Shown here: piece by piece, positions 32,555 through 33,860 of the stretch | Position numbering within the stretch: the stretch's first letter is position 1 | How the letters are laid out: each line of letters starts with the position of its first letter | Assembly: GCA_018715395.1 (NCBI GenBank) | Contig: DVLQ01000090.1 | Coordinates: forward strand, 1 to 33,860 | Direction: 5' to 3' | DNA length: 33,860 nucleotides | Source of the DNA: Candidatus Coprocola pullicola | Lineage (GTDB): Bacteria; Bacillota; Clostridia; Lachnospirales; Anaerotignaceae | The notes under the pieces: generated by a model | What the model was told of the DNA's origin: nothing | The model's database searches: none | Seen by the model: the letters and a program-made list of their open reading frames with translations, nothing else | Translations under genes and position numbers: made by a program

Positions 32555-33625
32555 TTATTGTTCTCTCTCAAAAATATAAATGCCTCCTGTTGTCATATTT
32601 ACAATACTAAGCATGTTTTTTTCATTTGATAAAATACCATAATAACCGGTTACAGTCGGTTTTGAAAGTTGTTCTTGTCCATTTCTCATAAAAGAATAAT
32701 TTGTCACAGAAAATCCTATCAGTTCTCCCTTTGCATCATTACCAAAGGCAACCGCTTGCTGTAGTTCCCATTCTGTTATGCCCCATTGTTTTGATAATTG
32801 TTCTATCACATTCTTGTCAATATGAACTTCATATGTACCGGCATAATAATTATCGTTCGTTTCATTGGGATTTTGATACCAATATGTACTTTTGTCTTCA
32901 TAAAAAATCCATTTAGAACCATCGTTTTTTGCAATCCAAGAAGTTCCGGACAAAACGTCTTTTTGTGGCGCAAACAACATTGCCCCAACTGCCAATACAC
33001 AACCTATGCCAAACAGCATCGCAACTATGGGCAGTTTTTTTATTCTTTTGGCATCTTTTATAACCTCTATGTTTTCTTCTGTATACTCTATTGTTTTGCC
33101 ATTTAAACAATCTACCACCATTTTATCAAACTGTTCTACGTTTTGCATCTCTCGTGTTGAAACAGCAATTCGTTTTTTATTTCCACTGTAATAGGTATAA
33201 ATGGTTTCTAACGATTTCGTATTTTTGTTACTGCAACACAATTGCAACAAACTGCAAAAAAAACCTCCTGCCGCACCAACAGCCGCCATTTTTTGAGAAT
33301 CCGAAGCATCGCCATGTACCTTTCTAGATGTGATTTCTGAAAATGTAATTTGTTCCTTTTTCCGCCATAACGGATAAATGGTAATTTTGTCGCCATTTAC
33401 CATGATACGCGGACGCTTTTTAGCATAAAAGCTAAATGCAAAAATTAAAATAAATATCCCTATCAATCCAACAAAAATCGGATAATAACCGTTTTCTTTT
33501 ATATAAATATTTATAAAACTCAAATGAATAAACCAAAAAAGTCCTGCAATCATTATCAAACAGATTACTTGAGCAAACAGCAGTCTTCTTTTTTTATTTT
33601 GATTTGCACAAACTTCAAAAGCCAT
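32555..33625 (-). CDS. Membrane protein of unknown function
   Basis: A 356-residue protein. Two membrane segments lie at about 15-36 and 48-67. A cytoplasmic region (about 72-190) opens with RIMVNGDKITIYPLWRKKEQ, like bacterial PH-type domains, and a third membrane segment is at 199-219. The C-terminal part (about 225-356) faces outside and contains GTSWIAKNDGSKWIFYEDKS and NYYAGTYEVHID, a lipocalin-like strand pattern seen in many clostridial surface proteins. ATG follows AAGGAG. No function can be given. The C-terminus may be artificial: the next 150 bp encode protein-like sequence in another frame. Confidence 0.75.
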   Translation of the reverse strand: MAFEVCANQNKKRRLLFAQVICLIMIAGLFWFIHLSFINIYIKENGYYPIFVGLIGIFILIFAFSFYAKKRPRIMVNGDKITIYPLWRKKEQITFSEITSRKVHGDASDSQKMAAVGAAGGFFCSLLQLCCSNKNTKSLETIYTYYSGNKKRIAVSTREMQNVEQFDKMVVDCLNGKTIEYTEENIEVIKDAKRIKKLPIVAMLFGIGCVLAVGAMLFAPQKDVLSGTSWIAKNDGSKWIFYEDKSTYWYQNPNETNDNYYAGTYEVHIDKNVIEQLSKQWGITEWELQQAVAFGNDAKGELIGFSVTNYSFMRNGQEQLSKPTVTGYYGILSNEKNMLSIVNMTTGGIYIFEREQ

Positions 33626-33771
33626 ATCGTTTCTCCTTATTTAATACATTGATTTTGTTACATCAAATTGAAAATTCAATAAAATCAACTAAAACACTGT
33701 TTCTCCCGAAAAGGGGCTGTTTCCATGTATAAATATAAAAATTACTTTTAAAAATTCTGCTATTTCTTGTC

Positions 33772-33814
33772 ATCATTTTTTTCTCATTACATTTATCGTT
33801 ATGAGAAAAATGAT
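33772..33814. repeat. Long imperfect inverted repeat near the window end
   Basis: ATCATTTTT-CTCAT (33772-33787) mirrors ATGAG-AAAAATGAT (33801-33814) around a 13-nt loop, with small bulges. It is about 150 bp upstream of the 33625 start. It could be a terminator of a gene beyond the window or an operator. Confidence 0.45.
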
Positions 33815-33860
33815 TATGGATATCAAAAATATATTTGTCCTAATTTTCTTTATTTTTATT

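Noticed and set aside
33626-33860. A promoter or gene start at the window end
   Set aside because: Only an inverted repeat and AT-rich sequence are visible; no convincing promoter boxes or frame could be supported.

Overview
AT-rich (roughly 30% G+C by eye) chromosomal DNA of a low-GC Gram-positive anaerobe, most probably a Clostridia/Lachnospirales-type bacterium. Supporting signs are strong AGGAGG ribosome sites with some GTG/TTG starts, a CIRCE element in front of clpB, S-layer-homology and PepSY exported proteins, a BlaI/M56 pair, and relics of IS200/IS605, IS5-like and Tn916-type elements. No rRNA, tRNA or CRISPR array was seen. The species cannot be named from the sequence alone.

Layout. 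1-1.6 kb: 5' part of clpB (minus) with a CIRCE-controlled promoter; 1.8-2.7 kb: a divergent RpiR-type regulator. 2.7-3.1 kb: decayed IS200 transposase. 3.3-8.2 kb: an envelope-signalling cluster made of two PepSY secreted proteins, a histidine kinase/response regulator pair and a divergent lipoprotein; both pepSY promoters share a 43-bp box and the lipoprotein promoter carries related TTTTCAT repeats, so the cluster looks like one small regulon. 8.2-8.5 kb: a candidate small RNA and an unexplained run of five hairpins. 8.7-10.5 kb: BlaI-type repressor with an M56 membrane protease that lacks a penicillin-binding sensor domain, preceded by a promoter with an ACTA-N6-TAGT operator. 10.8-12 kb: SLOG-fold protein and an XRE regulator. 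12.2-17.1 kb: large S-layer-homology protein, an unknown membrane-anchored protein and a low-molecular-weight phosphotyrosine phosphatase.

17.4-26.4 kb is an accessory island. It holds a dead IS5-family element, a full-length but shattered Tn916-type integrase with a possible excisionase relic, a GlcG/DUF6485 operon beside an AraC regulator broken by one amber codon, an apparently intact type II restriction-modification system (NgoPII-like nuclease and M.HaeIII-like methylase, predicted target GGCC), two tandem XRE regulators, a MobC-like fragment and a broken SdpI-type immunity gene. By eye GGCC occurs only three times in the window while CCGG, of the same composition, is common, which fits a long-acting GGCC system.

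26.7-33.6 kb returns to ordinary genes: a methyl-accepting chemotaxis protein, an operon of two related small membrane proteins, truA and a COG2509-type FAD protein, a second decayed IS200 element whose ribosome site is locked in a hairpin, and a membrane protein whose 3' end seems to be frameshifted or truncated next to that element.
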